Shown here: one piece after another, positions 1 to 8,144 of the stretch
Layout of the letters: each line of letters starts with the position of its first letter
Numbering within the stretch: the first letter of the stretch is position 1
NCBI GenBank assembly: GCA_045531965.1
Contig: JAZSFA010000043.1
Coordinates: forward strand, 1 to 64,000
Length of the DNA: 64,000 nucleotides
From: CAMEON01 sp045531965
GTDB taxonomy: Bacteria; Bacillota; Clostridia; Oscillospirales; CAG-272
Reading direction: 5' to 3'
Notes under the pieces: model-generated
Seen by the model: only the letters and a program-made list of their open reading frames with translations
Told to the model about the DNA's origin: nothing
Databases searched by the model: none
Position numbers and translations under genes: made by a program

Positions 1-1
1 T

Positions 2-628
2 GCGGGCAAAACCACGATGGTCAACCTCTTGATGCGCTTCTTTGAGATCAACGGCGGCAGTATTACGGTTGACGGTACGCCCATTCACGACATTCGCCGC
101 GAGGACGTTCACGATATGTTCGGTATGGTATTGCAGGACACTTGGCTCTTTGAGGGAACGGTTCGTGAAAACCTTGCTTACAATATGGCAGAGATCACCG
201 ACGATGACATCATGCGCGTCGCCAAGGTCTGCGGCATCGACAAGTTTATTCGCTCCTTGCCGCAGGGACTTGACACGGTGCTGACCGAGGGAACTACCAT
301 CTCGGCGGGACAAAAGCAGCTTCTCACCATCGCACGTGCGATGCTTCAGGACGCGCCTATGCTGATTCTTGACGAAGCGACCTCGTCCGTAGATACGAGA
401 ACCGAGGTCATCATCCAAAGAGCCATGGATGAGCTGACGAAAGGAAGAACCAGCTTTGTTATTGCCCACCGTCTGTCCACCATCCGCAATGCCGATCTGA
501 TCCTTGTGATGAAGGACGGCGACGTGATCGAAAGCGGAGATCACGAAGCTCTCATGAAGCAAGAAGGCTTTTACTATCAGCTTTATCAGAGTCAGTTTGA
601 TGTAGAAGAAAGCGCAGAAGAAATATGA
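2..628 (+). CDS. ABC exporter ATPase domain, 3' end only (partial)
   Basis: C-terminal nucleotide-binding domain of an exporter-type ABC protein; the gene begins before the window. The first codons complete a Walker A (GAGKTT), followed by the Q-loop (VLQDTWLF), a degenerate signature (TISAGQKQL instead of LSGGQ), Walker B (LILDEATSSVD) and the switch His (IAHRLSTI). The order and the 'TWLFEGTVRENLAY' stretch are typical of fused permease-ATPase half transporters of the MsbA/LmrA type, so a six-helix membrane domain should precede it. Such proteins often come as heterodimers encoded side by side, but the partner is not visible. Substrate cannot be told from this part. The next gene starts 26 bases downstream. 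Confidence 0.93.
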   Translation, partial: AGKTTMVNLLMRFFEINGGSITVDGTPIHDIRREDVHDMFGMVLQDTWLFEGTVRENLAYNMAEITDDDIMRVAKVCGIDKFIRSLPQGLDTVLTEGTTISAGQKQLLTIARAMLQDAPMLILDEATSSVDTRTEVIIQRAMDELTKGRTSFVIAHRLSTIRNADLILVMKDGDVIESGDHEALMKQEGFYYQLYQSQFDVEESAEEI

Positions 629-654
629 AATAATCTTTGGAGAAAGGATTTGTG

Positions 655-1404
655 ATGAGCTTTTTTGCAGACAAACGAAAGAGAAAAATATTCATTATCG
701 TTACTTCCATCGTTCTCGTAATGGCAGTTCTGATTGGAGCGTGTGCGATATACCTCGGAGATTATTACAAAGCAGACGATGAGGCAATCGGTGCTTTTCT
801 GCCGCAAGGTAGCACGTGGAAGGAAGAACCCGACGGAAACATTGTTTTTGAGCCCGAGGGGGCAACGACGGGATTGGTTTTTTACCCCGGAGGAAAGGTT
901 GAGCATTCGGCATATATTCCGCTGATGCAGGCGTGCGCTCAAAATGGTATTTTGTGCATTATCGTAGAGATGCCCTTCCATCTTGCCGTTTTTGATATCA
1001 ACGCGGCGGACGGTATTCAAAAGGAATATCCTCAGATCGAGAATTGGTATATTGGCGGACATTCGCTGGGAGGCTCAATGGCGGCATCGTATCTTGAAAA
1101 GCATACCGACGAATACGAAGGGCTGATTTTGCTTGGTTCTTATTCAACTGCCGATCTTTCGGACGACGAACTTGAGGTTCTCTCCATATACGGTAGCGAG
1201 GATCAAGTGCTCAATCGGGAAAAGTACAACGACAATATCAGTAATTTGCCCAAAGATTTCAAAGAGATCGTCATTGAGGGCGGTTGCCACGCATATTTCG
1301 GAATGTACGGAGCGCAGGACGGAGACGGAACACCGAGTATTACGAATGAGGAGCAGATACAACAAACGGTTGAATATATTGCGAAAATGATTTTAAGTGA
1401 ATAA
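655..1404 (+). CDS. membrane-anchored alpha/beta hydrolase
   Basis: About 249 residues. An N-terminal membrane anchor (around residues 12-33) is followed by an alpha/beta-hydrolase domain. The nucleophile elbow is GGHSLGG; a candidate acid is in 'YGSEDQV' and the candidate catalytic His in 'GGCHAYFGMYG', matching the Abhydrolase_5 type. The ATG at 655 is preferred because GGAGAAAGG lies seven bases before it; an upstream TTG at 637 lacks such a site. It probably acts outside the cytoplasmic membrane on small esters or lipids, but the substrate is unknown. It sits between an ABC exporter and a NifX-like gene with short spacings, so co-transcription is likely. Confidence 0.85.
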   Translation: MSFFADKRKRKIFIIVTSIVLVMAVLIGACAIYLGDYYKADDEAIGAFLPQGSTWKEEPDGNIVFEPEGATTGLVFYPGGKVEHSAYIPLMQACAQNGILCIIVEMPFHLAVFDINAADGIQKEYPQIENWYIGGHSLGGSMAASYLEKHTDEYEGLILLGSYSTADLSDDELEVLSIYGSEDQVLNREKYNDNISNLPKDFKEIVIEGGCHAYFGMYGAQDGDGTPSITNEEQIQQTVEYIAKMILSE

Positions 1405-1426
1405 ACAAAAAAGGAGAAATATTATT

Positions 1427-1846
1427 ATGAAAATTGCAGTAACTTATGAAAACGGACAGATTTTTCAGCACTTCGGACATACCGAGCAGTTTAAGATCTA
1501 CACGGTAGAGGACGGTAAGATCGTTTCTTCCGAGGTCGTGGATACGAACGGAAGCGGCCACGGCGCGCTTGCGGGATTTCTCGCAGAGCAAAACATATCG
1601 GTACTGATCTGCGGCGGTATCGGTGGTGGCGCGCAAATGGCACTTGCAAGTGTGGGCATTCAGCTTTATGGCGGTGTCAGCGGTTCTTGCGACGATGCTG
1701 TGAACGCTTTGCTTGCAAATGAACTGAACTTCAACCCGGAGGTCAGATGCGATCACCACGACCACGAACACAGCGAAGAAGGACACAACTGCGGCAGTCA
1801 TGGCTGCGGATCACATCATTGCGGTACCCACGGCTGCGGCAATTAA
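1427..1846 (+). CDS. NifX/NifB-type cofactor-binding domain protein with His/Cys-rich tail
   Basis: 139 residues. Residues 1-105 match the dinitrogenase iron-molybdenum cofactor biosynthesis fold (NifX, NafY, NifB C-terminal): MKIAVTYENGQIFQHFGHTEQF at the start and 'LICGGIGGGAQMAL' in the middle. The last 30 residues are a metal-binding-like tail made of His, Cys and Gly (clusters such as HHDHEHSEEGH and repeated HGCG/HHCG units). No nitrogenase genes are near, and in non-diazotrophic Clostridia such proteins are common stand-alone genes of unclear role, often thought to bind Fe-S or metal clusters. The ATG at 1427 has AAAGGAG upstream; an earlier GTG at 1397 is less likely because it overlaps the preceding gene. 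Confidence 0.85.
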   Translation: MKIAVTYENGQIFQHFGHTEQFKIYTVEDGKIVSSEVVDTNGSGHGALAGFLAEQNISVLICGGIGGGAQMALASVGIQLYGGVSGSCDDAVNALLANELNFNPEVRCDHHDHEHSEEGHNCGSHGCGSHHCGTHGCGN

Positions 1847-1857
1847 AGGAGCATACG

Positions 1858-2655
1858 TTGAAAAAACAATATCAGGATAAGGATACACTGTTTGACGGTC
1901 TGGATGAGACGGCGTTTCCAACCGCGCTTGCAACCATGTCAACTGCGGCGATGAATGCGCTCTATCATCAAACAAAGAAAATCATGGGCAGGATCGTAGA
2001 TTACAAAGAGCTTAGAATGATCTATGCCTGCGCAATGAAGGAGATTAAAACGAAATTTGATATTTTAAACACAGAGTTCAGTCTTCAATACCATCGAAAT
2101 CCGATCAACTCGATCCAAACCCGCCTCAAAAGTACGGCGAGTATCATAGAGAAACTTGCAAAGCTGAATATGCCCGTTGATATCGAAAATGTTGATGAGC
2201 ATATTCACGATATTGCGGGCGTCAGAGTGATCTGCTCGTATATTGACGACGTTTATTTGGTCGCCGAAGCACTTTTGAAGCAGGACGACATTACGCTCGT
2301 CACACGAAAGGATTACATTGCCAACCCAAAGGAAAACGGGTATAGAAGCTTACATCTGATCGTTAAGGTTCCCGTGTTCCTGTCGGAACGTCGTTTGGAG
2401 ATGGAGGTGGAGGTTCAGCTTAGAACCATCGCTATGGATTTTTGGGCAAGTCTTGAGCATCAACTTCATTACAAAACCGATTTTGACGGCAAGGACAAGC
2501 TTGTGGATGAGCTCCGCAGGTGCGCTGACACGATCAGTCAAACCGACAATGATATGATGAAGATACGCTCGAAAATGGAAACCCTTGTTGACATTCCAAG
2601 CGAGGATGAGATCTTGTTTGAGAGGATCAGAAAGCTCGACACACCTATCGAGTAA
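1858..2655 (+). CDS. small alarmone synthetase, RelQ/YjbM type GTP pyrophosphokinase
   Basis: 265 residues with a RelA/SpoT synthetase domain and no hydrolase or TGS domain. Visible family motifs are 'HDIAGVRVIC', 'KENGYRSLHLIV' (nucleotide and pyrophosphate binding), and 'EVQLRTIAMDFWASLEHQL', followed by a helical C-terminus as in RelQ. It makes (p)ppGpp from ATP and GDP/GTP in the cytoplasm. The N-terminus is about 40 residues longer than the usual ~210-residue YjbM. The TTG at 1858 is chosen as start: AAAGGAG lies six bases upstream and it follows directly after the NifX-like stop; upstream codons overlap that gene in another frame. It ends the first operon, just before a terminator. Confidence 0.88.
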   Translation: MKKQYQDKDTLFDGLDETAFPTALATMSTAAMNALYHQTKKIMGRIVDYKELRMIYACAMKEIKTKFDILNTEFSLQYHRNPINSIQTRLKSTASIIEKLAKLNMPVDIENVDEHIHDIAGVRVICSYIDDVYLVAEALLKQDDITLVTRKDYIANPKENGYRSLHLIVKVPVFLSERRLEMEVEVQLRTIAMDFWASLEHQLHYKTDFDGKDKLVDELRRCADTISQTDNDMMKIRSKMETLVDIPSEDEILFERIRKLDTPIE

Positions 2656-2664
2656 AAAATATTC

Positions 2665-2696
2665 GGCTCACAAACAATCCGTCTGTGAGCCTTTTG
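2665..2696 (+). terminator. rho-independent terminator
   Basis: Perfect 8-bp stem GGCTCACA/TGTGAGCC around an 11-base loop, followed by TTTT. Ends the operon with the alarmone synthetase. Confidence 0.8.
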
Positions 2697-2721
2697 AAAT
2701 TTTTCGCATTGTTTATTTTCG

Positions 2722-2755
2722 GTTTAGATTACGCAGGTAAAATTTTTCCGTATAA
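2722..2755 (+). promoter_or_regulatory. conserved 34-bp upstream motif, copy 1
   Basis: GTTTAGA-TTACGCAG-GTAAAATTTT-TCCGTATAA. It aligns without gaps to 4634-4667 (27 of 34 identical), upstream of the FakB operon. It contains two related units, GGTAAAAT and CGTATAAC, spaced 13 bases, as does the second copy. It lies about 40 bases before the response regulator start. Most likely the binding site of that regulator or a shared promoter. Confidence 0.6.
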
Positions 2756-2796
2756 CGATGATTTGAATGGATAACTTTTTAGAAAGCGGTGAAATG

Positions 2797-3471
2797 ATGT
2801 TCCATATTCTTGTGGTAGATGATGACAAAAATACGAGGATGTATTTTGAGGCGGTGCTGAAAAACAACGGATATACCGTCACCGTTGCCCAAAACGGTGA
2901 GGAAGCACTTGACGTGATGGACAAAGAGCATATCGATCTTGTGGTGCTTGACATTATGATGCCGAAGATGGACGGATATGAATTTACGGGGATTCTGCGT
3001 GAGTGCGATAACAACCTTCCAATTCTGATGGTTTCCGCCAAGCAACTCCCCATGGATAAAAACAAAGGCTTTGCCGTTGGCACAGACGATTATATGACGA
3101 AGCCCGTTAATCAGGAAGAGTTCTTATACCGAATCAAGGCACTCCTTCGCCGTGCGAAGATCGCAAACGAGCGTAAGATCGTTGTCGGTGACGTGGTGAT
3201 CGACTACGACTCCTTAACAGTCAAACGAGGAGACGAGGTGCAGGAGCTTCCGCAAAAGGAATTTATGCTTCTCTATAAGCTTCTGTCATATCCCGGAAAG
3301 ATATTTACCCGTATTCAGCTGATGGATGAGATCTGGGGGGCTGAGAGTGAGACGGGATGGGAGACGGTTACCGTACACGTTGGCAGACTTCGTAAACGCT
3401 TTGAGGGCTGGCAGGAATTTGAGATAGAGTCGGTTCGCGGACTCGGATATAAGGCGGTAAAAAAAGTATGA
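2797..3471 (+). CDS. OmpR-family response regulator
   Basis: Receiver domain with the acidic pair DDD near residues 8-10, phospho-acceptor Asp52 in 'LVVLDIMMPKMDG', the 'SAK' Thr/Ser-Lys region and the Lys in 'YMTKPVN', followed by a winged-helix DNA-binding domain ending in 'SVRGLGYKAVKK'. The overall look resembles the HssR/SaeR branch of OmpR regulators, but this assignment is loose. The start is uncertain: ATG codons at 2767, 2794 and 2797 are in frame; those at 2794/2797 follow a weak AAAGCGG site. The histidine kinase gene overlaps its stop by four bases. The shared motif upstream of it and of the FakB operon suggests it controls both. Confidence 0.93.
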   Translation: MFHILVVDDDKNTRMYFEAVLKNNGYTVTVAQNGEEALDVMDKEHIDLVVLDIMMPKMDGYEFTGILRECDNNLPILMVSAKQLPMDKNKGFAVGTDDYMTKPVNQEEFLYRIKALLRRAKIANERKIVVGDVVIDYDSLTVKRGDEVQELPQKEFMLLYKLLSYPGKIFTRIQLMDEIWGAESETGWETVTVHVGRLRKRFEGWQEFEIESVRGLGYKAVKKV

Positions 3472-4556
3472 AAAAGACACCGCAGATCAATATGGAAAAA
3501 ATAAAGGAAAGAACGTCAAGAATGTCCTTGACGCTGGCGCTGTCCATATTCGTATTCATCATTCTTCTCGCAGCAATCGGGTTAACGGCTCTCGGCTTAT
3601 GGCTCTTAACAAAGGCAGGCGTGATCGTTGATATAAATGGTGAGCTTCAGCTTGGTCAGGTCATTTTGTTTATGTCACTGATCAGCTTGATCATCGGCGG
3701 CGTAAGCGTTTTTTTTAGCAGCCGACTTCCGCTGAAGCCCGTGAATGAGATCATCAATAAAATGAATCGCTTAGCGGCAGGGGATTTCAAGACTCGACTG
3801 AAATTCGGAAATACGATGTCAGCACACCCTGCGGTAAAGGAGCTTACGATAAGCTTTAATACCATGGCAGAGGAACTCGAAAATACCGAGATGCTGCGAA
3901 ACGATTTTATCAATAATTTTTCTCATGAATTTAAAACACCGATTGTTTCGATCACGGGGCTTGCAAATCTGCTTGAAGTAGGAAATCTTACTGAAGAACA
4001 GCGGATTCAGTATGCCCGTGCCATTCGTGAGGAATCCATGCGTCTTTCCTCCATGGCAAGCAACGTATTGAATCTGACCAAGGTAGAAAACCAGACCATT
4101 CTTACCGACGTGTCACGCTTTAATCTGTCCGAGCAGGTACGATCCGCCGTTCTTCTGCTTGAAGAAAAATGGTCAAGCAAAAACATAGATCTTCAGCTTG
4201 ACTTTGATGAATTTATGATTGAAGCAAACGAAGAAATGCTCAAGCAAGTGTGGATCAATCTCATTGATAACGCCGTAAAATTCGTTCCTCGCTGCGGGAC
4301 GGTCGAGCTTGCTATGTTCGACACCGGCGATGATCTTTGTGTAAAAGTTACCAATACGGGTAGCGAAATTCCTCCTGAAAAGAAAGAAAAGATTTTTTCA
4401 AAGTTTTATCAGATCGATGAGTCTCATACAACGCAAGGCAACGGTATTGGACTTGCCATTGTGAAAAGCATTGTGGAGCTTCATAAAGGAAAGATATGCG
4501 TACATAGTGGGAATAGTATCACCACCTTTACTGTTGTGCTTCCTAAAAAGCAGTAA
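3468..4556 (+). CDS. sensor histidine kinase
   Basis: 362 residues. Two membrane helices (about residues 21-47 and 65-86) enclose an extracytoplasmic loop of only about 18 residues, then HAMP (about 87-140), HisKA with His153 in 'NFSHEFKTP', and a HATPase domain with N box 'INLIDNAVKF', F box 'FSKFYQ' and G2 box 'GNGIGLAIV'. The G1 box is weak ('VTNTGSEIP' in place of DxGxG). The short loop means the signal is probably sensed in or at the membrane. That fits a pair linked to fatty acid supply, which the downstream genes suggest, but the link is inferred. Partner of the regulator it overlaps (ATGA). Confidence 0.93.
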   Translation: MKKTPQINMEKIKERTSRMSLTLALSIFVFIILLAAIGLTALGLWLLTKAGVIVDINGELQLGQVILFMSLISLIIGGVSVFFSSRLPLKPVNEIINKMNRLAAGDFKTRLKFGNTMSAHPAVKELTISFNTMAEELENTEMLRNDFINNFSHEFKTPIVSITGLANLLEVGNLTEEQRIQYARAIREESMRLSSMASNVLNLTKVENQTILTDVSRFNLSEQVRSAVLLLEEKWSSKNIDLQLDFDEFMIEANEEMLKQVWINLIDNAVKFVPRCGTVELAMFDTGDDLCVKVTNTGSEIPPEKKEKIFSKFYQIDESHTTQGNGIGLAIVKSIVELHKGKICVHSGNSITTFTVVLPKKQ

Positions 4557-4570
4557 TCTTTTATATGATA

Positions 4571-4605
4571 AAAACGAGCAGAAATTAAATCTGCTCGTTT
4601 TTATT
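4571..4605 (+). terminator. rho-independent terminator
   Basis: 11-bp stem AAAACGAGCAG/CTGCTCGTTTT with a nine-base loop and a T tract, 12 bases after the kinase stop. It separates the two-component operon from the FakB operon. Confidence 0.85.
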
Positions 4606-4615
4606 TCTGAAAATA

Positions 4616-4668
4616 TTGACTTGTTTCGTTTCAGTTTAGAATCCGAACGTAAAATTTTGTCGTAAAAT
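4616..4668 (+). promoter_or_regulatory. promoter region of the fakB operon with conserved 34-bp motif, copy 2
   Basis: The motif GTTTAGA-ATCCGAAC-GTAAAATTTT-GTCGTAAAA (4634-4667) matches copy 1 at 2722-2755 without gaps. Inside it CGTAAAAT occurs twice, at 4648 and 4661, 13 bases apart. A TTGACT at 4616 with TAGAAT at 4637 (15-base spacer) could be a suboptimal SigA promoter whose -10 lies inside the motif, which would place a bound regulator over the promoter. FakB starts 34 bases after the motif. Confidence 0.55.
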
Positions 4669-4700
4669 GAAAAAATATTGCCATCAAGGAGAACCTTGCC

Positions 4701-5594
4701 ATGAGAAAAGTAAAGATCATTACCGATTCCTGTGCTGATCTAAACGCAATGCAACTTCAAAAATACAATATTGCTTTTGCTAAAATGTCCACATCCTGCG
4801 ACGGCGTGGAAAGCGTAGCGTCGCTTACTTGGACGGAAAGGGAGGCTCACGAACACTACAACAAAATGAGAGACGGCAGGCGCATCATCACAGCGCAAGT
4901 CTCGGTCGAAGAGTTCCATCGTATCTTTGAAGAGTACCTAGAGCAGAATATGGATATTGTTTACATAGGCTGTTCATCAAAGCAGTCGGGGTCGGTTAAC
5001 ACAGGCTATGTTGTCGCCCAAAAGTTGATGGCGGAACATGAAGATTGTTCGATCATTTGTATAGATTCACTCAACGCGAGTATGGGGGAAGGAATGCTTG
5101 CCATTGAAGCGGCAAAGCTGGCAAACGACGGCGCATCCGCTACGGAAATTGAAGCGCATATTCTCTCTATTCGTAAAAAGGTCAATCAGTATGTTACCGT
5201 TCACTCTCTCGATGCTCTTAAGCGTGCGGGAAGAGTCAAGGGGTCGGCGGCGTTCTTTGGCAATCTGATGGGCGTCAAGCCTATTATCATTGCCGACGCA
5301 AACGGCGATCAGGCAGCGTACAAGAAGGTCAAAGGCAGACAAAAGTCTTTTGAGGAGATCGTAGCCCTTTTGAAGGCAAGTATGATCGAACCCGAAAAGC
5401 AGGTGGTTTATCTGACTCACGCTGACTGTGCAAAGGAAGAAATCGACGGATTGGTTGCTTTGATCAAACAGGAGATTCCGTGCATTGACGTAGAGATCGG
5501 ATATATCGGACCGATCATTGGTGCATCGATAGGCCCCGATGCAGTCGGCATTTGGGGGATTGGGCAAGAGGTAGCATTTAAAATAGGGGACTGA
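4701..5594 (+). CDS. fakB: DegV-family fatty-acid-binding protein FakB
   Basis: 297 residues, the full length of the DegV family. Motifs in order: 'KIITDSCADL' at the N-terminus, 'IGCSSKQSGS' (the canonical SSxLSGT region, here slightly altered), 'SLDALKRAGRV', and 'GPIIGASIGPDAVGI' near the C-terminus, where many members have His-Thr. FakB binds a fatty acid and presents it to FakA for phosphorylation. Placement directly before FakA (three-base gap) and PlsY strongly supports this role. AAGGAG precedes the ATG. Confidence 0.88.
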   Translation: MRKVKIITDSCADLNAMQLQKYNIAFAKMSTSCDGVESVASLTWTEREAHEHYNKMRDGRRIITAQVSVEEFHRIFEEYLEQNMDIVYIGCSSKQSGSVNTGYVVAQKLMAEHEDCSIICIDSLNASMGEGMLAIEAAKLANDGASATEIEAHILSIRKKVNQYVTVHSLDALKRAGRVKGSAAFFGNLMGVKPIIIADANGDQAAYKKVKGRQKSFEEIVALLKASMIEPEKQVVYLTHADCAKEEIDGLVALIKQEIPCIDVEIGYIGPIIGASIGPDAVGIWGIGQEVAFKIGD

Positions 5595-5597
5595 GCT

Positions 5598-7226
5598 ATG
5601 AAGACACTTGACGGTATTTTATTTTCTCGCATGATCACCTCGGGCGCGGCGAATCTGAAGGCGCACGCAAAGGAGATCAATGACTTAAATGTATTTCCCA
5701 TCCCCGACGGTGACACGGGAGATAATATGCTGATGACCATGATGGGCGGTGTTCATCACGACGATAAGACCTCCGAAGCACTTGGTGAGATGTCTTGTCG
5801 CATATCAAGCGGAATGCTTCTCTCGGCAAGAGGAAACTCGGGCGTGATTCTTTCACAGTTTTTTGAAGGTATCAAGAACGGCTTTTCGGGACTTCGCTCT
5901 GCTGACACGCGCGAGATCGGCGAAGCCTTTCGCCAAGGGGTCAAGCAAGCCTATAATTCGGTTATGACACCTACCGAGGGAACGATATTGACCGTTGTGC
6001 GTGAGGCGACCGAATATGCCTGCCACCGGAACACGGATACACCCGAAGCTTTTTTGAATGCCTTTATCGATGAGGCAAAGCGTTCTCTTGCGCGTACGCC
6101 CGAGTTGTTGCCGGTACTCAAAAAAGCAGGCGTGGTCGATTCGGGGGCGGCGGGACTGATTTACATCGTTGACGGCATGATGAAGGCTGTTATGGGGGAG
6201 GACGTGTCGGATCTGACCGCATTTGCGGAACAAACGCAAGAGCTTGATCTCGACGCATTCAATGAGGACAGCGTATTGGCGTTCGGCTATTGTACCGAGC
6301 TTCTTGTCCGTTTACAAAACGCCAAGACCGATATTGCTAACTTTGACGTGAAGGTGATCACGGATTATTTGCAAACTATCGGCGACTCTATTGTAACGGT
6401 GCGTAACGGAAGCATCGTAAAGCTTCACGTACATACGAGACAGCCGCAGAAGGTGCTGGATTTCTGTCAGCAGTACGGTGAATTTCTCAAGGTCAAGATC
6501 GAAAATATGTCCCTGCAACATAACAATATCGTGACCGAAGAAAAAGCGCCCGCAACGGAGCGTAAGCAATACGGAGTCGTTACTGTTGCCTGCGGAGAGG
6601 GATTGAAAGAGACCTTCCGTGAGCGCGGTGCTGATGTGATTGTGGACGGCGGTCAAAGTATGAATCCTTCCGCAGAGGACTTCATTGAAGCCTTTGACGA
6701 GGCGAATGCTGATGTGATCTTTGTGTTCCCGAACAACGGTAATATCATTCTCACCGCAAAGCAGGCCGCTCACTTGTATGAAAAATCTGATGTGCGTGTG
6801 ATTGAAAGCGCGACCATCGGCGCGGGATATGCCTCTCTTGCTATGCTCGACACAAGCTCGGGAGATACCGATGCCATCGTGGAGGATCTCAGAATGGCAA
6901 TGGACGGCGTTATTACCGCAGAAATCTCTCATTGTGTCAGAGATGCGAGCATCGACGGTATGGAAATGCACGTCGGGGATTATATCGGATTTGTAGGAAA
7001 GGCGCTCTTGTCCGTCAGAAGTGAAAGGCTGGAAGCCGTCATCGAAACCATCGACAAGGCGGGACTTTCCGACCGCGAGATCTGTATCGTGATATGCGGA
7101 AAGGATGCGACGGTTGAGGAAGCGGAAAAAATAGAACAGTACATTCATACCAATTACTGCGGAAAAGAGGTCTATATTATCAACGGCGGTCAAGAGGTTT
7201 ATGATTATATTCTGATCATAGAATAA
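5598..7226 (+). CDS. fakA: fatty acid kinase catalytic subunit FakA (DAK2 domain)
   Basis: 542 residues, usual for FakA/YloV. The N-terminal DhaL-type kinase domain shows 'FPIPDGDTGDNMLMTM', the Asp-rich motif that binds Mg-ATP, and 'SARGNSGVILSQFFEG'; the C-terminal half (from about residue 320) has the FakA C-terminal domain ('VFPNNGNIILTAKQA'). It phosphorylates FakB-bound fatty acids to acyl-phosphates in the cytoplasm. It begins three bases after fakB and is followed 13 bases later by plsY, so the acyl-phosphate made here can be used directly by the next enzyme. Confidence 0.93.
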   Translation: MKTLDGILFSRMITSGAANLKAHAKEINDLNVFPIPDGDTGDNMLMTMMGGVHHDDKTSEALGEMSCRISSGMLLSARGNSGVILSQFFEGIKNGFSGLRSADTREIGEAFRQGVKQAYNSVMTPTEGTILTVVREATEYACHRNTDTPEAFLNAFIDEAKRSLARTPELLPVLKKAGVVDSGAAGLIYIVDGMMKAVMGEDVSDLTAFAEQTQELDLDAFNEDSVLAFGYCTELLVRLQNAKTDIANFDVKVITDYLQTIGDSIVTVRNGSIVKLHVHTRQPQKVLDFCQQYGEFLKVKIENMSLQHNNIVTEEKAPATERKQYGVVTVACGEGLKETFRERGADVIVDGGQSMNPSAEDFIEAFDEANADVIFVFPNNGNIILTAKQAAHLYEKSDVRVIESATIGAGYASLAMLDTSSGDTDAIVEDLRMAMDGVITAEISHCVRDASIDGMEMHVGDYIGFVGKALLSVRSERLEAVIETIDKAGLSDREICIVICGKDATVEEAEKIEQYIHTNYCGKEVYIINGGQEVYDYILIIE

Positions 7227-7239
7227 TCGGGAGGTTTCT

Positions 7240-7866
7240 ATGAAGATCTTTCTTTTCATAGCTGCGGCGATCTGCGGCTACGTTGTCGCAGGAATAAATC
7301 CCGCCATTGCTTTGTCAAAAGCCATATACAAAAAGGATATCCGTGAATGCGGCAGCGGAAATCCCGGATTTACCAATTTCAAGCGCACATTCGGCAATAA
7401 ATGGGCATGGTGGGTGCTTTTACTCGATCTTACCAAAGCAGCCGTTGTCGATGGGCTTTTCGCGTGGCTCTTGTCCCGCCAGGGTGTGGATTTTCAGTTC
7501 GCGGCGGCTTATACGGGGATCTTTTGTATGCTCGGTCATGCTTTCCCGCTCCAATTCAAATTCAAGGGAGGTAAAGGGTTTCTTGTTTGCCTTTCCACGA
7601 TGTACGTCATCGATTGGCGTGTGGGACTTATCGCAACGGGAGTTATGGTGGTTCTGCTTTTGACCACAAAATATATGTCACTTTCCACTACGCTTGCCAT
7701 GCTCCTTTGCCCGATATTACTGATCCCGTTTGGTGCACCTGTTCCTGTTATTCTGATGGTACTTGCTTGCGCTCTGTTTATGGCAGTCAGACATAAGGAG
7801 AATTATATAAGGCTGATACAGAGAAAAGAATCCAAATTCGTTCTCAAATCGAAGAAGGAGACGTAG
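7240..7866 (+). CDS. plsY: glycerol-3-phosphate acyltransferase PlsY
   Basis: 208 residues, integral membrane. Conserved PlsY loops are visible: 'GSGNPGFTNFKRTFGN' (usual SGNxGATN) near residue 40, and 'GHAFPLQFKFKGGKGF' (usual GHxFPxFxxFKGGKG) around residue 100. It transfers the acyl group from acyl-phosphate to glycerol-3-phosphate to make lysophosphatidate, the first membrane step of phospholipid synthesis. RBS GGGAGG. Being third in an operon with fakB and fakA indicates that exogenous or recycled fatty acids feed directly into phospholipid. A second PlsY elsewhere in the genome is possible. Confidence 0.93.
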   Translation: MKIFLFIAAAICGYVVAGINPAIALSKAIYKKDIRECGSGNPGFTNFKRTFGNKWAWWVLLLDLTKAAVVDGLFAWLLSRQGVDFQFAAAYTGIFCMLGHAFPLQFKFKGGKGFLVCLSTMYVIDWRVGLIATGVMVVLLLTTKYMSLSTTLAMLLCPILLIPFGAPVPVILMVLACALFMAVRHKENYIRLIQRKESKFVLKSKKET

Positions 7867-8097
7867 GGTTAAGGAGGGTTGTTATATAAAAAGATAACAT
7901 ATGGGAGAAATCTTTTTGATGGAGCACCTCGATCATAGCAACATGAGCACGACAGCGGATATATGTTCCTCTTTGATGTTAACACCAAGAGCGAAGCCGA
8001 CAGAGTAATCAAGAGTGTATTATGTATCAATGCCGAAAGTAAAGAATAGCACGATGAGAAAAATTCCGTTCAAAGTCTATCAAAAGTTTAAAATTCC
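7867..8097. other. intergenic, possibly decayed coding sequence
   Basis: No convincing gene. A 28-codon frame at 7963-8049 (FDVNTKSEADRVIKS-like) has protein-like composition and is cut upstream by a TAG; another frame starts at the ATG at 7901. It may be the remains of a small gene interrupted by a frameshift, but no family is recognised. Confidence 0.3.
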
Positions 8098-8126
8098 TTG
8101 ACAAATTCTATATTTTGTTTTAGAAT
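8098..8126 (+). promoter_or_regulatory. SigA-type promoter
   Basis: Consensus TTGACA (8098-8103), 17-base spacer, TAGAAT (8121-8126). It drives the TipAS fragment and the radical SAM gene downstream. Confidence 0.7.
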
Positions 8127-8144
8127 AATAAAAAAGAAGGTAAG

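Noticed and set aside
637..654. TTG at 637 as start of the hydrolase
   Set aside because: The RBS GGAGAAAGG at 639-647 overlaps this codon and is correctly placed for the ATG at 655.
1397..1426. GTG at 1397 as start of the NifX-like protein
   Set aside because: It overlaps the upstream gene and its first ten codons are the RBS region read as protein; ATG at 1427 matches the family start.
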